Shown here piece by piece: positions 9,258-16,365 of a stretch of 29,392 nucleotides of DNA. This DNA comes from Prolixibacteraceae bacterium UBA1413. GTDB lineage: Bacteria > Bacteroidota > Bacteroidia > Bacteroidales > Prolixibacteraceae. The translations under genes were made by a program, and so were the position numbers. The DNA lies in assembly GCA_002304925.1 (NCBI GenBank), contig DBPT01000016.1:46973-76364 (forward strand), in the 5' to 3' direction. Below the pieces are notes generated by a model. The model was given only the letters and a program-made list of their open reading frames with translations. It ran no database searches and was not told the origin of the DNA. Every line of letters starts with the position of its first letter. The first letter of the stretch is position 1.

Positions 9258-9848
9258 TCATTGGTTAGTCGACAAGAGGAATTTATTGATGTTGTCAATG
9301 AACATTTTTTTTGTGTCCTCCTTCGTCCGGGCAATTCCGGCCATCATGGTAGGTTTACCACTCTTCGGGATGTAAAGGAATAGCGGGATGCTGCGCACTC
9401 CGAAAACCGCTGCCAGTTCCTTCTCTTTCTGGGTGTCAATTTTATACACATTGATTTTGTCGGCGAATTCATGCGAAACTTCTTCCAGAATCGGGGAAGC
9501 CGTCCTGCACGGTCCGCACCAATCCGCATAAAAATCGATGATGGCTGGTTTATCCCCCAAAAAGATCCATTCCTTGGGATTCTTCTCATAGTTCCATACC
9601 GACTTCAGAAATTCGGCCTTGGTAAGCATCTTTGTTCCCCCCTGCGAAGCTGCAGCTGCGTATGGTGCCGGTTCCCCGGCCCCGGCAGATTCAGCGGTCT
9701 GCCCTTCACTGGCAGCCGGAGCAGCCATCTCCGCGGTCATTTCTGTTCCCCTGCCGTCCTTCATCTCTATCCCGCTGTTCGCCCTCGAATCTCCGCAGAA
9801 AACAGCGACCAGGGCCGCAATCATTATCAAAAATGCTAACTTTTTCAT
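9258..9848 (-). CDS. Exported thioredoxin-fold protein
   Basis: 196 residues. A signal sequence (MKKLAFLIMIAALVAVFCG) is followed by an Ala/Glu/Gly-rich low-complexity linker (about 25-70) and then a thioredoxin domain. The active site WCGPC is at residues 110-114 within DFYADWCGPCR, and the expected cis-proline is at 155 (VRSIPLF). The domain most resembles ordinary thioredoxin rather than the longer TlpA/ResA type. The VFC at the signal end is a poor lipobox, so cleavage by signal peptidase I or an uncleaved anchor is as likely as lipidation. Probable role: thiol-disulfide exchange in the periplasm; partners unknown. It has its own likely promoter and terminator and so appears monocistronic. 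Confidence 0.9.
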   Translation of the reverse strand: MKKLAFLIMIAALVAVFCGDSRANSGIEMKDGRGTEMTAEMAAPAASEGQTAESAGAGEPAPYAAAASQGGTKMLTKAEFLKSVWNYEKNPKEWIFLGDKPAIIDFYADWCGPCRTASPILEEVSHEFADKINVYKIDTQKEKELAAVFGVRSIPLFLYIPKSGKPTMMAGIARTKEDTKKMFIDNINKFLLSTNQ

Positions 9849-9894
9849 CCGTAGTTTCCTTAAATTCTTAAAACAATTTTTCGGTTCTTCTTTG

Positions 9895-9902
9895 CAAAAA
9901 TA
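9895..9902 (-). promoter_or_regulatory. Possible Bacteroidota -7 promoter element for the thioredoxin gene
   Basis: On the minus strand the bases read TATTTTTG, a full match to the Bacteroidota -7 consensus TAnnTTTG, about 47 bases upstream of the ATG. No convincing TTTG lies at the expected -33 distance, so the call is tentative. Confidence 0.4.
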
Positions 9903-10080
9903 TCAAATTTGTTATTTCTGCAGGTTAATTTGAACATCAATAATCACGCCACAAATATAATATATAAATATATAAATTATTAAATATAACAATCCGGATT
10001 AGAAAAAGTTTAGTAATTTCATGACCGGATTTAATCGGGAAGACGCAACGCTATGCCGGGATTTTTCGTCTTTCTGGAAA

Positions 10081-10086
10081 AGGAGG
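10081..10086 (+). promoter_or_regulatory. Strong Shine-Dalgarno sequence before the NigD-like gene
   Basis: AGGAGG lies 7 bases before the ATG at 10094 and fixes that start. Most genes in this window, and in this phylum in general, show no such motif, so its presence is unusual and may mark strong or transferred expression signals. Confidence 0.5.
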
Positions 10087-10093
10087 GAATACT

Positions 10094-10774
10094 ATGAGAC
10101 GATTGATTATTGCAGTGATGGCAGCGGGACTTGTTTTGATGACATCCTGTCTGACCGATGATGACCATTACTCATTGGACAAGATGTGGATAGGTCTGGG
10201 AATGGCAGATAAGGGGAGCGACGATGGCTTCAAGATAGAGATGGATGACGGATCGGTTCTTTTCCCTGCCGTTAAGAATTTTAATGAGAGCCAGTTGGAG
10301 GATAGCGACAGGGTTTTGGTGAATTACACAATCCTTGGGGACAAGGTTATCACGGAATTGCAAAAAGAATATTATGTCAGGATCAATTCTATAAGAAAGA
10401 TTCTGAAGAAGGGGATTCTGGACATCACGCCGGCCATTGCCGACAGCATCGGAAACGATCCGGTCACCATCAATAAGGTTTGGCTAAGCAGGAATCAGTT
10501 GCTCAATTTTGAGTTTCATTATTTTGGCGAGAGCAAGGTACATTATATCAACCTGGTAAAAGAGCCGGGGGATCTGCATGCTGAGGATCAACCCATTAAG
10601 TTGGAATTGAGGCACAACAGCAATGGGGATGCGGAGCGTTTTCCCATGACCTCCCTGGTTTCGTTTGATTTGAAAGCTATCCGGATCGTGGGGCTTGATT
10701 CGGTAGCCTTCCATGTCACATCGCAGGATTATGACGGTGAGGAGCACACTTTTGATGGGGTTTATCATTATTGA
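10094..10774 (+). CDS. NigD-like lipoprotein
   Basis: 226 residues. The N-terminus MRRLIIAVMAAGLVLMTSC is a lipoprotein signal with Cys at 19, followed by LTDDDHYSLDKMWIGLGMA. The length, the small N-terminal OB-like strand set (VLFPAVKNFNESQLEDSDRV, LVNYTILGD) and the C-terminal beta-sandwich (KLELRHNSNGD...SFDLKAIRIVG...FHVTSQDYDGEEHTFDGVYHY) match NigD-like proteins of Bacteroidales. The name comes from a Bacteroides bacteriocin locus, but the family is widespread and its function is not established. The following S9 peptidase gene starts 82 bases downstream on the same strand, so cotranscription is possible. Confidence 0.85.
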   Translation: MRRLIIAVMAAGLVLMTSCLTDDDHYSLDKMWIGLGMADKGSDDGFKIEMDDGSVLFPAVKNFNESQLEDSDRVLVNYTILGDKVITELQKEYYVRINSIRKILKKGILDITPAIADSIGNDPVTINKVWLSRNQLLNFEFHYFGESKVHYINLVKEPGDLHAEDQPIKLELRHNSNGDAERFPMTSLVSFDLKAIRIVGLDSVAFHVTSQDYDGEEHTFDGVYHY

Positions 10775-10856
10775 TCGCAGGGAGGCCACGCAGTAAGAGA
10801 TCATTTTTAGTTTTCATAAAATCGGCTTATTTTCGGTGAAAATTAAAATGATCGTT

Positions 10857-12941
10857 ATGAAGCGGAGTATACTCATTGTTATTTTGTTTTCCCTGTTGGC
10901 TTGCCAGGAGCGGCCGTCAGAACAGGAATGCGGGAATAATTTTGTGCCTGAGACCCCCCGGTTATCGTCACCCGTGATGACTCCGGAAGTTTTGTGGTCG
11001 TTCGGCCGTTTGGGGGATGGTGTGGTTTCACCCGACGGGAAATCGGTGGCTTATACGGTAACTTACTACAACATTTCGGAGGACAAGTCGTACCGGGATA
11101 TTTATGTGGCGGACACGGAGCATGGCGGGGGGGACCGGATAACGGACACTGCAGACCGGGAATCAGGGCTTCAGTGGCGGCCTGACGGGGAAAGGATCGG
11201 GTACCTGTCGGCGGCATCGGGAACGATCCAACTGTGGGAAATCAATCGGGACGGAACGGGAAAGAAACAGGTATCCCGGTCGGATGCCGATATCCATGGG
11301 TTCTGCTACAGTCCTGACCAGACGAAAATTCTCCTCATCAAAAGCGTTAAGCTGGATCAGGACATTCATGATCTTTTCCCGGATTTGCCGAAAGCCGATG
11401 CCCGGCTTGAGAATGATCTGATGTACCGTCACTGGGACAGCTGGCATGATTACACGTACAACCATATTTTCGTCGCCGGTTACGAAGACGGCACCATAAC
11501 GGCGGAAAAGGACATCATGGAAGGAGAGCGTTATGACAGTCCGACAAAACCCTGGGGCGGTATTGAAGAGATTGCCTGGAGTCCTGACGGGAAAAAGGTG
11601 GCATACACTTGCAAGAAGCTCACCGGAAAAGCCTATTCCCTTTCGACCAATACCGATATATACATATATGACACGGAAACGGGTGAAACGGTCAACCTTA
11701 CCGAGGGGATGCCGGGATATGACAAGAATCCCCGTTTCTCGCCCGATGGCCGCATGATTGCCTGGGAGAGCATGGCGCGTGACGGGTACGAAGCCGACAA
11801 GATCCGGCTTTTTGTCGCTGATTTGCTTACCGGTGAAAAGAAAGATTATTCAGCTTCCTTTGACCAGAATTCGGAACAGTTGTGCTGGAGCAGTGACAGC
11901 CGGTCCCTCTTTTTTATCAGTTCCCGGGAAGCCACTTCCCAGGTTTTCAGGCTGAACATTCCGGACGGGGAGATTATGTGCCTTACTGACGGCATTCACA
12001 ATTACGGTTCGCCGGCCATTGCAGGAGACAAGCTTGTGGTTACAAAAACATCGATGTCGCAACCTGCGGAATTGTACCTGGTGGATCCTGTTTCCGGGTC
12101 ATGCAGTGCTCTCACGGAAGTGAACAAGGGACTCCTCGACCAGCTTACCATGGGGAAGGTGGAGAAGCGGTGGATCAAAACCACTGACGGGAAAGAGATG
12201 CTGACCTGGGTAATCTATCCTCCTGAATTTGACCCTTCAAAAAAATACCCTGCTCTGCTTTATTGCCAGGGCGGTCCCCAGAGCACCGTTGACCAGTTCT
12301 GGTCCTATCGCTGGAATTTCCAGATGATGGCTGCCAACGGTTACATCATCGTAGCTCCCAACCGGAGGGGGGTTCCGGGATTCGGGCAGGCCTGGAATGA
12401 GCAGATCAGCGGAGATTACGGAGGACAAAACATCAGGGACCTCCTTTCTGCCATTGATGAAGTTTCCAAAGAGCCTTTTGTTGACAGCCAGAGGTTGGGA
12501 GCGGTAGGTGCCAGTTACGGGGGATTTGCCGTCAATTATCTGGCGGGGAATCATAACGGCAGGTTCAAGGCTTTCATCAGCCATTGCGGCATTTTTAATT
12601 TTGAACAGCAATATGTGACCACGGAAGAGATGTGGTTTGAGAATTTCGATATAGGCGGTCCTTTCTGGGAGGCTTCCAACGAGACTGCCCGGCGCTCCTA
12701 TTCCTTTTCTCCTCACCGCTTTGTGCAGAACTGGGATACCCCCATCCTTGTCATCCACGGGCAGAACGACTTCCGGATTCCCTATACCCAGGGGATGGGA
12801 GCCTTCAATGCGGCGGTTCTGAAAGATATTCCCGCCCAGTTCCTTTTCTTCCCGGAGGAGACACACTGGGTGCTGAAACCCCAGAACGGAATTCTTTGGC
12901 AGCGTGTCTTTGCCCAGTGGCTGGATAAGTGGCTGAAGTAG
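10857..12941 (+). CDS. S9 family peptidase (prolyl oligopeptidase / DPP-like), lipoprotein
   Basis: 694 residues from the ATG at 10857. This start is preferred over the in-frame GTG at 10836 because it gives a clean signal, MKRSILIVILFSLLAC, with a lipobox. Residues about 40-430 are a WD40/TolB-like beta-propeller with repeated SPDGKxVAY-type blades. The C-terminal alpha/beta-hydrolase domain carries the catalytic triad: Ser553 in GASYGG, Asp638 in HGQNDFRIP and His670 in EETHWVL. A GGP segment (CQGGPQS) forms the oxyanion region. Enzymes of this kind (DPP4/DPP5/acylaminoacyl peptidase relatives) trim di- or tripeptides from oligopeptides in the periplasm; the N-terminal preference cannot be told from sequence. 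It follows the NigD-like gene, and its stop is followed immediately by a hexamer repeat. Confidence 0.93.
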   Translation: MKRSILIVILFSLLACQERPSEQECGNNFVPETPRLSSPVMTPEVLWSFGRLGDGVVSPDGKSVAYTVTYYNISEDKSYRDIYVADTEHGGGDRITDTADRESGLQWRPDGERIGYLSAASGTIQLWEINRDGTGKKQVSRSDADIHGFCYSPDQTKILLIKSVKLDQDIHDLFPDLPKADARLENDLMYRHWDSWHDYTYNHIFVAGYEDGTITAEKDIMEGERYDSPTKPWGGIEEIAWSPDGKKVAYTCKKLTGKAYSLSTNTDIYIYDTETGETVNLTEGMPGYDKNPRFSPDGRMIAWESMARDGYEADKIRLFVADLLTGEKKDYSASFDQNSEQLCWSSDSRSLFFISSREATSQVFRLNIPDGEIMCLTDGIHNYGSPAIAGDKLVVTKTSMSQPAELYLVDPVSGSCSALTEVNKGLLDQLTMGKVEKRWIKTTDGKEMLTWVIYPPEFDPSKKYPALLYCQGGPQSTVDQFWSYRWNFQMMAANGYIIVAPNRRGVPGFGQAWNEQISGDYGGQNIRDLLSAIDEVSKEPFVDSQRLGAVGASYGGFAVNYLAGNHNGRFKAFISHCGIFNFEQQYVTTEEMWFENFDIGGPFWEASNETARRSYSFSPHRFVQNWDTPILVIHGQNDFRIPYTQGMGAFNAAVLKDIPAQFLFFPEETHWVLKPQNGILWQRVFAQWLDKWLK

Positions 12942-13059
12942 CTGAGGCTCAAGCTGAGGCTGAGGCTGAGGCTGTTACTTCCGCTGAAGTTTCGGCGACT
13001 GAAAAAGGCTGAGGCTCACCTCGGCTAAAGCTTCGGCAACCGAAGAAGGTTGAGACTGA
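12942..13059. repeat. CTGAGG hexamer run plus 41-bp-period tandem repeat with hairpin
   Basis: Directly after the peptidase stop are five hexamers, four of them exactly CTGAGG (12942-12971). These lead into two diverged copies of a 37-base unit (12982-13018 and 13023-13059; 28 of 37 positions identical by eye). The second copy contains a perfect 6-bp hairpin CTTCGG-caa-CCGAAG (13031-13045). It fills the gap between two convergent genes. A GAAGAAGGTTRAGA segment recurs at 20934-20947. No coding function is evident; an intergenic repeat family or a termination-related structure are both possible. Confidence 0.7.
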
Positions 13060-13176
13060 GGTTGAGATTTGTGGCATAATTGGCATAAATTCAGGATATT
13101 CTATTTGAGGTTTATGGCTTGAGATCCCAGATTTATGACTCAATATTCGGGATGGAGAAGGGTCGGATTTATAATT

Positions 13177-14193
13177 TCAGATTTCCTTCATCAGGTCGTA
13201 AATCGATGCGAAAGTCCGGGTGTTGCCGCCTGAAGTGAGCTGCCACAGGGTGTTTCCCCCTTCTTCCGGGCCGATAATCAGGATATGGATGGCGGCGTCT
13301 TCTTTTGAGGAGATGGTGAACCCCCTTCTTGCGAGTGCGCGCCTGGTCCAGTAGGCGGTTTCACCGTCACCTTCAACCCAGGCGTTGCCTGAAGCATTTT
13401 TATGAAAGAGGAAGTCGCCCGTGGGTTTGTAAAATCCGATCAGCGGATTGTTGAAGAGAAGGCCGAGCCATCCCTGCATTACTGCATCTTCAGGCGCGCC
13501 TTCAAAGGCACCGTTGTCAGTCAGGAGCCAGAATTTGTCCATTTCACGAAGGGCGATATGAAGGTCATGGGTCGAGAGGAGGATGGTTTTACCGGATTGC
13601 CGCGCCAGTTGATGGAGCAGGTGGAAAATTTCGTATTTTCCGTTCACATCCAGGAAGGCGGTGGGTTCGTCCAGCAGGATGAAGGGAGTATCCTGGGCGA
13701 CGGCTCTGGCGATCATTGCTCTTTGGCGTTCCCCGTCGCTTAATTGGTCTGCCTGGCGCCGGGCATATTTTGTAAGTCCCGTTTTTTCCAGGGCTTCAGC
13801 TACCGCTTGTTCATCAGAAGCTTGCATCCTGCCGAACCAGTTGGTATAGGGGAACCTTCCATAGGCTACCAGGTCGGCTACCTGCATATGGGTCAGGTGA
13901 ATCCTTTCCGTGGATACGAAGCTGATCATCCTGGAGCGTTCCCGGGGGGTTAGTTTTTCGGCGGTCATGCCGTTCCACAGGATTTCACCCCCCAAAGATT
14001 TCAAAAATCCTGCCATGGTGTGCAGCAAGGTGCTTTTGCCGATTCCGTTGCGACCGATCAGGGCGATCATTTCTCCCCCTGAGGCAGAAAAGGTGATCCC
14101 TTCCCGCGTAAAAGCGGGTTCCGGAGCGGTAGTGGCATATCCGATTTTCAGGTTGTTCACCCTTATTCCGCAGGTATCGCAGCTACTGATCAC
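13177..14193 (-). CDS. ABC transporter ATP-binding protein (FecE/BtuD class)
   Basis: 338 residues. Walker A GRNGIGKST is at 47-55, the Q-loop region near 90-102, the signature LSDGE at 151-155, Walker B FILLDEP at 171-177 and the H-loop STHD at 207-210, so the ATPase is complete. A C-terminal extension of about 90 residues (250-338) follows the nucleotide-binding domain; it has no motif I recognise, though similar lengths occur in Bacteroidota homologues. Its start overlaps the permease stop by 4 bases (ATGA), indicating translational coupling. Together with the next two genes it forms an importer for an iron-siderophore, haem or cobalamin-type chelate. It is the last gene of the four-gene unit. 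Confidence 0.93.
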   Translation of the reverse strand: MISSCDTCGIRVNNLKIGYATTAPEPAFTREGITFSASGGEMIALIGRNGIGKSTLLHTMAGFLKSLGGEILWNGMTAEKLTPRERSRMISFVSTERIHLTHMQVADLVAYGRFPYTNWFGRMQASDEQAVAEALEKTGLTKYARRQADQLSDGERQRAMIARAVAQDTPFILLDEPTAFLDVNGKYEIFHLLHQLARQSGKTILLSTHDLHIALREMDKFWLLTDNGAFEGAPEDAVMQGWLGLLFNNPLIGFYKPTGDFLFHKNASGNAWVEGDGETAYWTRRALARRGFTISSKEDAAIHILIIGPEEGGNTLWQLTSGGNTRTFASIYDLMKEI

Positions 14194-15239
14194 AGGGCGG
14201 TGAATTTCTTATTTTTCACAATCATCCAGATTACGACGGGGATTCCCAGCAAAGCCGTTACGGAATTGATGGGCAAAGTAGTGGAGAATCCCGGAAGCTG
14301 GGCGATAATGTCGCTCACAAGCATGGCGTCGGCTCCCAGGAGGAGGGTTGCCGGCAGGAGAATGCGGTGGTTCTGGGTTTTGAAGATCACCCTGGCCAGG
14401 TGGGGGACGGCGATCCCGATAAAGCCGATCGGGCCGCAGAATGCGGTAATGGTGCCTGCCAGCAAACTGGCGCTGAACAATATGACCAGCCGGCTTCCCA
14501 AAATATTGACCCCGAGTGAACGGGCATAGGTTTCGCCCAGGAGTAAGGCATTCAGCTCTTTCATTTTGAGGAATGCCAGAAAGATGCCTGCCGCAACTGC
14601 CGGAACCACCACAGCCAGTTGTCGGGTGGTTATGCTCCCCAAGCTTCCCATGGTCCATACGATGAAAGCCTTCAGCATGGACTCGTTGCTGAAATACTGG
14701 AGAATGGTGACAATGGCTCCGGCAGCTCCCGAGAAGAGAATCCCCAGGATCAGGATAGTCATGTTGTCGTTAACCCGTGCGGAGACAAAAAGTATGAGGA
14801 GCATTACGGCGAACGATCCCCCCCAGGCTACCATGGCCAGGGACCAACTGCCCGTTAAGGAGAGTCCCGTCGTCAGAAGTGAGGAGAATCCGAGGGCAAA
14901 GATGGCCACTGCCAGGCTTGCGCCGGCGCTGATCCCCAGCACATAAGGCCCGGCCAACGGATTCCTGAAAACGGTCTGCATCTGCAAGCCGCTCACCGAC
15001 AAGGCAATGCCAGTCACCAATGCAGTGATTGCCTTGGGCAGTCTGAAGTCAAAAACGATACTCCTGACTTCTGACGAAGCGCTTTCAGGGGACCAGAGGG
15101 CCGTTAACAGTTCCCGGAGAGGGATCAGTACCGAACCGGACAAAATGTCAAGAATAAAAAAAAGCGCCACCGCCACCGTCAGGAGAAGAAAAAGGAGGCA
15201 CCGTCTTTTCCGCGAAACAAACAATTCCGGTGTGCTCAT
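14190..15239 (-). CDS. FecCD/BtuC-family ABC transporter permease
   Basis: 349 residues with about 9-10 membrane helices. Family motifs are visible: DFRLPKAITALVTGIALSVSG near residues 64-84, MQTVFRNPLAGPYVLGISAG just after it, and FCGPIGFIGIAVPHLAR at about 263-279, which contacts the ATPase. It is the inner-membrane channel, expected as a homodimer, of a metal-chelate or cobalamin importer. It overlaps both neighbours by ATGA junctions (start with the binding-protein stop, stop with the ATPase start), so the three subunits are made from one message. Confidence 0.94.
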   Translation of the reverse strand: MSTPELFVSRKRRCLLFLLLTVAVALFFILDILSGSVLIPLRELLTALWSPESASSEVRSIVFDFRLPKAITALVTGIALSVSGLQMQTVFRNPLAGPYVLGISAGASLAVAIFALGFSSLLTTGLSLTGSWSLAMVAWGGSFAVMLLILFVSARVNDNMTILILGILFSGAAGAIVTILQYFSNESMLKAFIVWTMGSLGSITTRQLAVVVPAVAAGIFLAFLKMKELNALLLGETYARSLGVNILGSRLVILFSASLLAGTITAFCGPIGFIGIAVPHLARVIFKTQNHRILLPATLLLGADAMLVSDIIAQLPGFSTTLPINSVTALLGIPVVIWMIVKNKKFTAL

Positions 15240-16363
15240 TTGATTTCCCGGTAATAGGTTAACTCTTCTTCCGGCAGCAATCCCGGATGAAATATCCTGA
15301 TCAGGTCAGAAAGGATCAGGTCGGGGCGAAGGGTGCCGCTTTCCCAGAAATCCATCCCTCCCCCGGGTGTGGAACGCTTGTTGTTGTTGTAAATCCGGGC
15401 ATTTCTGAAAAGCGGGAACTGACTGAAACGGCTGTCGGCGGCGATGATGTCGCTTTTGGATGCGACATTTCCGGTATTGATCCATATAGAGGCTTCCGAA
15501 GAGAGGGTGATGGCCTTTTCCCGAGAGATTACATAACTCTCATGTGAAGGGTTGTCCCGGCCGACATATATCCCTCCCGCATCGGCAATCAGTTGGGCCA
15601 GGTAAGATCTGCCTCCGGGGATCCACCAGACATCCCGGTAAGGTAATCCGACCATCACGAAGGGACGTTCATCTGCCTGTCCTGCTTTGTTCGCCAGCTT
15701 GAGGTATTTTGTTTCGATCTCGCTGAAAATGGAGTCTCCCTTTGACGCTTTCCCGAAAAACTCGGCAGTAAACCTGATCCATTCGGCTTTTCCCAGAGGG
15801 GTTTCCTCGAGATATTCCGCCAGGATCACCGCCGGAATCCCCAAATCCCGGAACTTGTCGAGAAAACCCACGATTTCATTGTCGACCCCGTAAACCATTA
15901 CCAGGTCGGGTTTCTGACGAATGATCCCTTCATAATCGAGGTTCGGTCCATATCCGACATCCGTGATTTTTCCTTCCGCGATACGCATCTCGATTTCCGG
16001 ATTGCTCACATAGCGGATTCCGGAAATGCCGGAAATGCTTTCCGCTTCTCCCAGCGCTTCCAGAAATGCCAGATGGGAAGTGGACAGACAGATCACCCGT
16101 CTGACAGGTACCCTGATGATATTTTTGCCCGTCAGACCATCGGGAAGAGTGTCCCCACGGGGTATCAGGTAATATTCCACCTCCACATTCCGGGCTTGTT
16201 CCCAGGGATTACGGACCTTCAGCACGGAATACCCCTCATCCTGTTGTATGGTAAATCCCATGGCATAATGATTCCCTTCGGGCACCGCAGGTTGTTGCCG
16301 TTCTGGATGGCATGACTGAATAACCAGCATCCAGGAAATCATCAATAATAACCTCTGCTTCAT
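15236..16363 (-). CDS. ABC transporter substrate-binding lipoprotein (FecB/BtuF class)
   Basis: 375 residues. The N-terminus MKQRLLLMISWMLVIQSC is a lipoprotein signal. A short beta-rich segment (about 30-90, GYSVLKVRNPWEQARNVEVE) typical of Bacteroidota versions precedes the periplasmic-binding-protein type 2 fold, which begins at RRVICLSTSHLAFLEALG. Further family features are GYGPNLDYEGIIRQKPDLVM, the long central helix and WINTGN near the C-terminus. It delivers a chelated metal or corrinoid to the permease; the ligand cannot be decided from sequence. Its ATG lies 2 bases after the stop of the upstream protease gene, so the two are almost certainly cotranscribed and perhaps coupled. No TonB-dependent receptor is in the window. 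Confidence 0.92.
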   Translation of the reverse strand: MKQRLLLMISWMLVIQSCHPERQQPAVPEGNHYAMGFTIQQDEGYSVLKVRNPWEQARNVEVEYYLIPRGDTLPDGLTGKNIIRVPVRRVICLSTSHLAFLEALGEAESISGISGIRYVSNPEIEMRIAEGKITDVGYGPNLDYEGIIRQKPDLVMVYGVDNEIVGFLDKFRDLGIPAVILAEYLEETPLGKAEWIRFTAEFFGKASKGDSIFSEIETKYLKLANKAGQADERPFVMVGLPYRDVWWIPGGRSYLAQLIADAGGIYVGRDNPSHESYVISREKAITLSSEASIWINTGNVASKSDIIAADSRFSQFPLFRNARIYNNNKRSTPGGGMDFWESGTLRPDLILSDLIRIFHPGLLPEEELTYYREIK

Positions 16364-16365
16364 GC

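Noticed and set aside
9961..10000. A+T-rich run with tatata tracts as a possible origin or attachment site
   Set aside because: No DnaA boxes, iterons or flanking repeats are visible; it is more likely ordinary promoter-region DNA.
10772..10810. TGATC...GATCATTTTT after the NigD-like gene as a terminator
   Set aside because: Only a 5-bp stem with a 20-base or longer loop; too weak to call.
10836..10856. Upstream GTG start of the S9 peptidase
   Set aside because: It adds seven residues (MKIKMIV) before a complete signal peptide; the ATG at 10857 gives a normal lipoprotein signal.
12949..13143. A 64-residue minus-strand reading frame ending in TSAEVTASASASA
   Set aside because: It is the translation of the GAGGCT hexamer repeat, with no start context or family signal.
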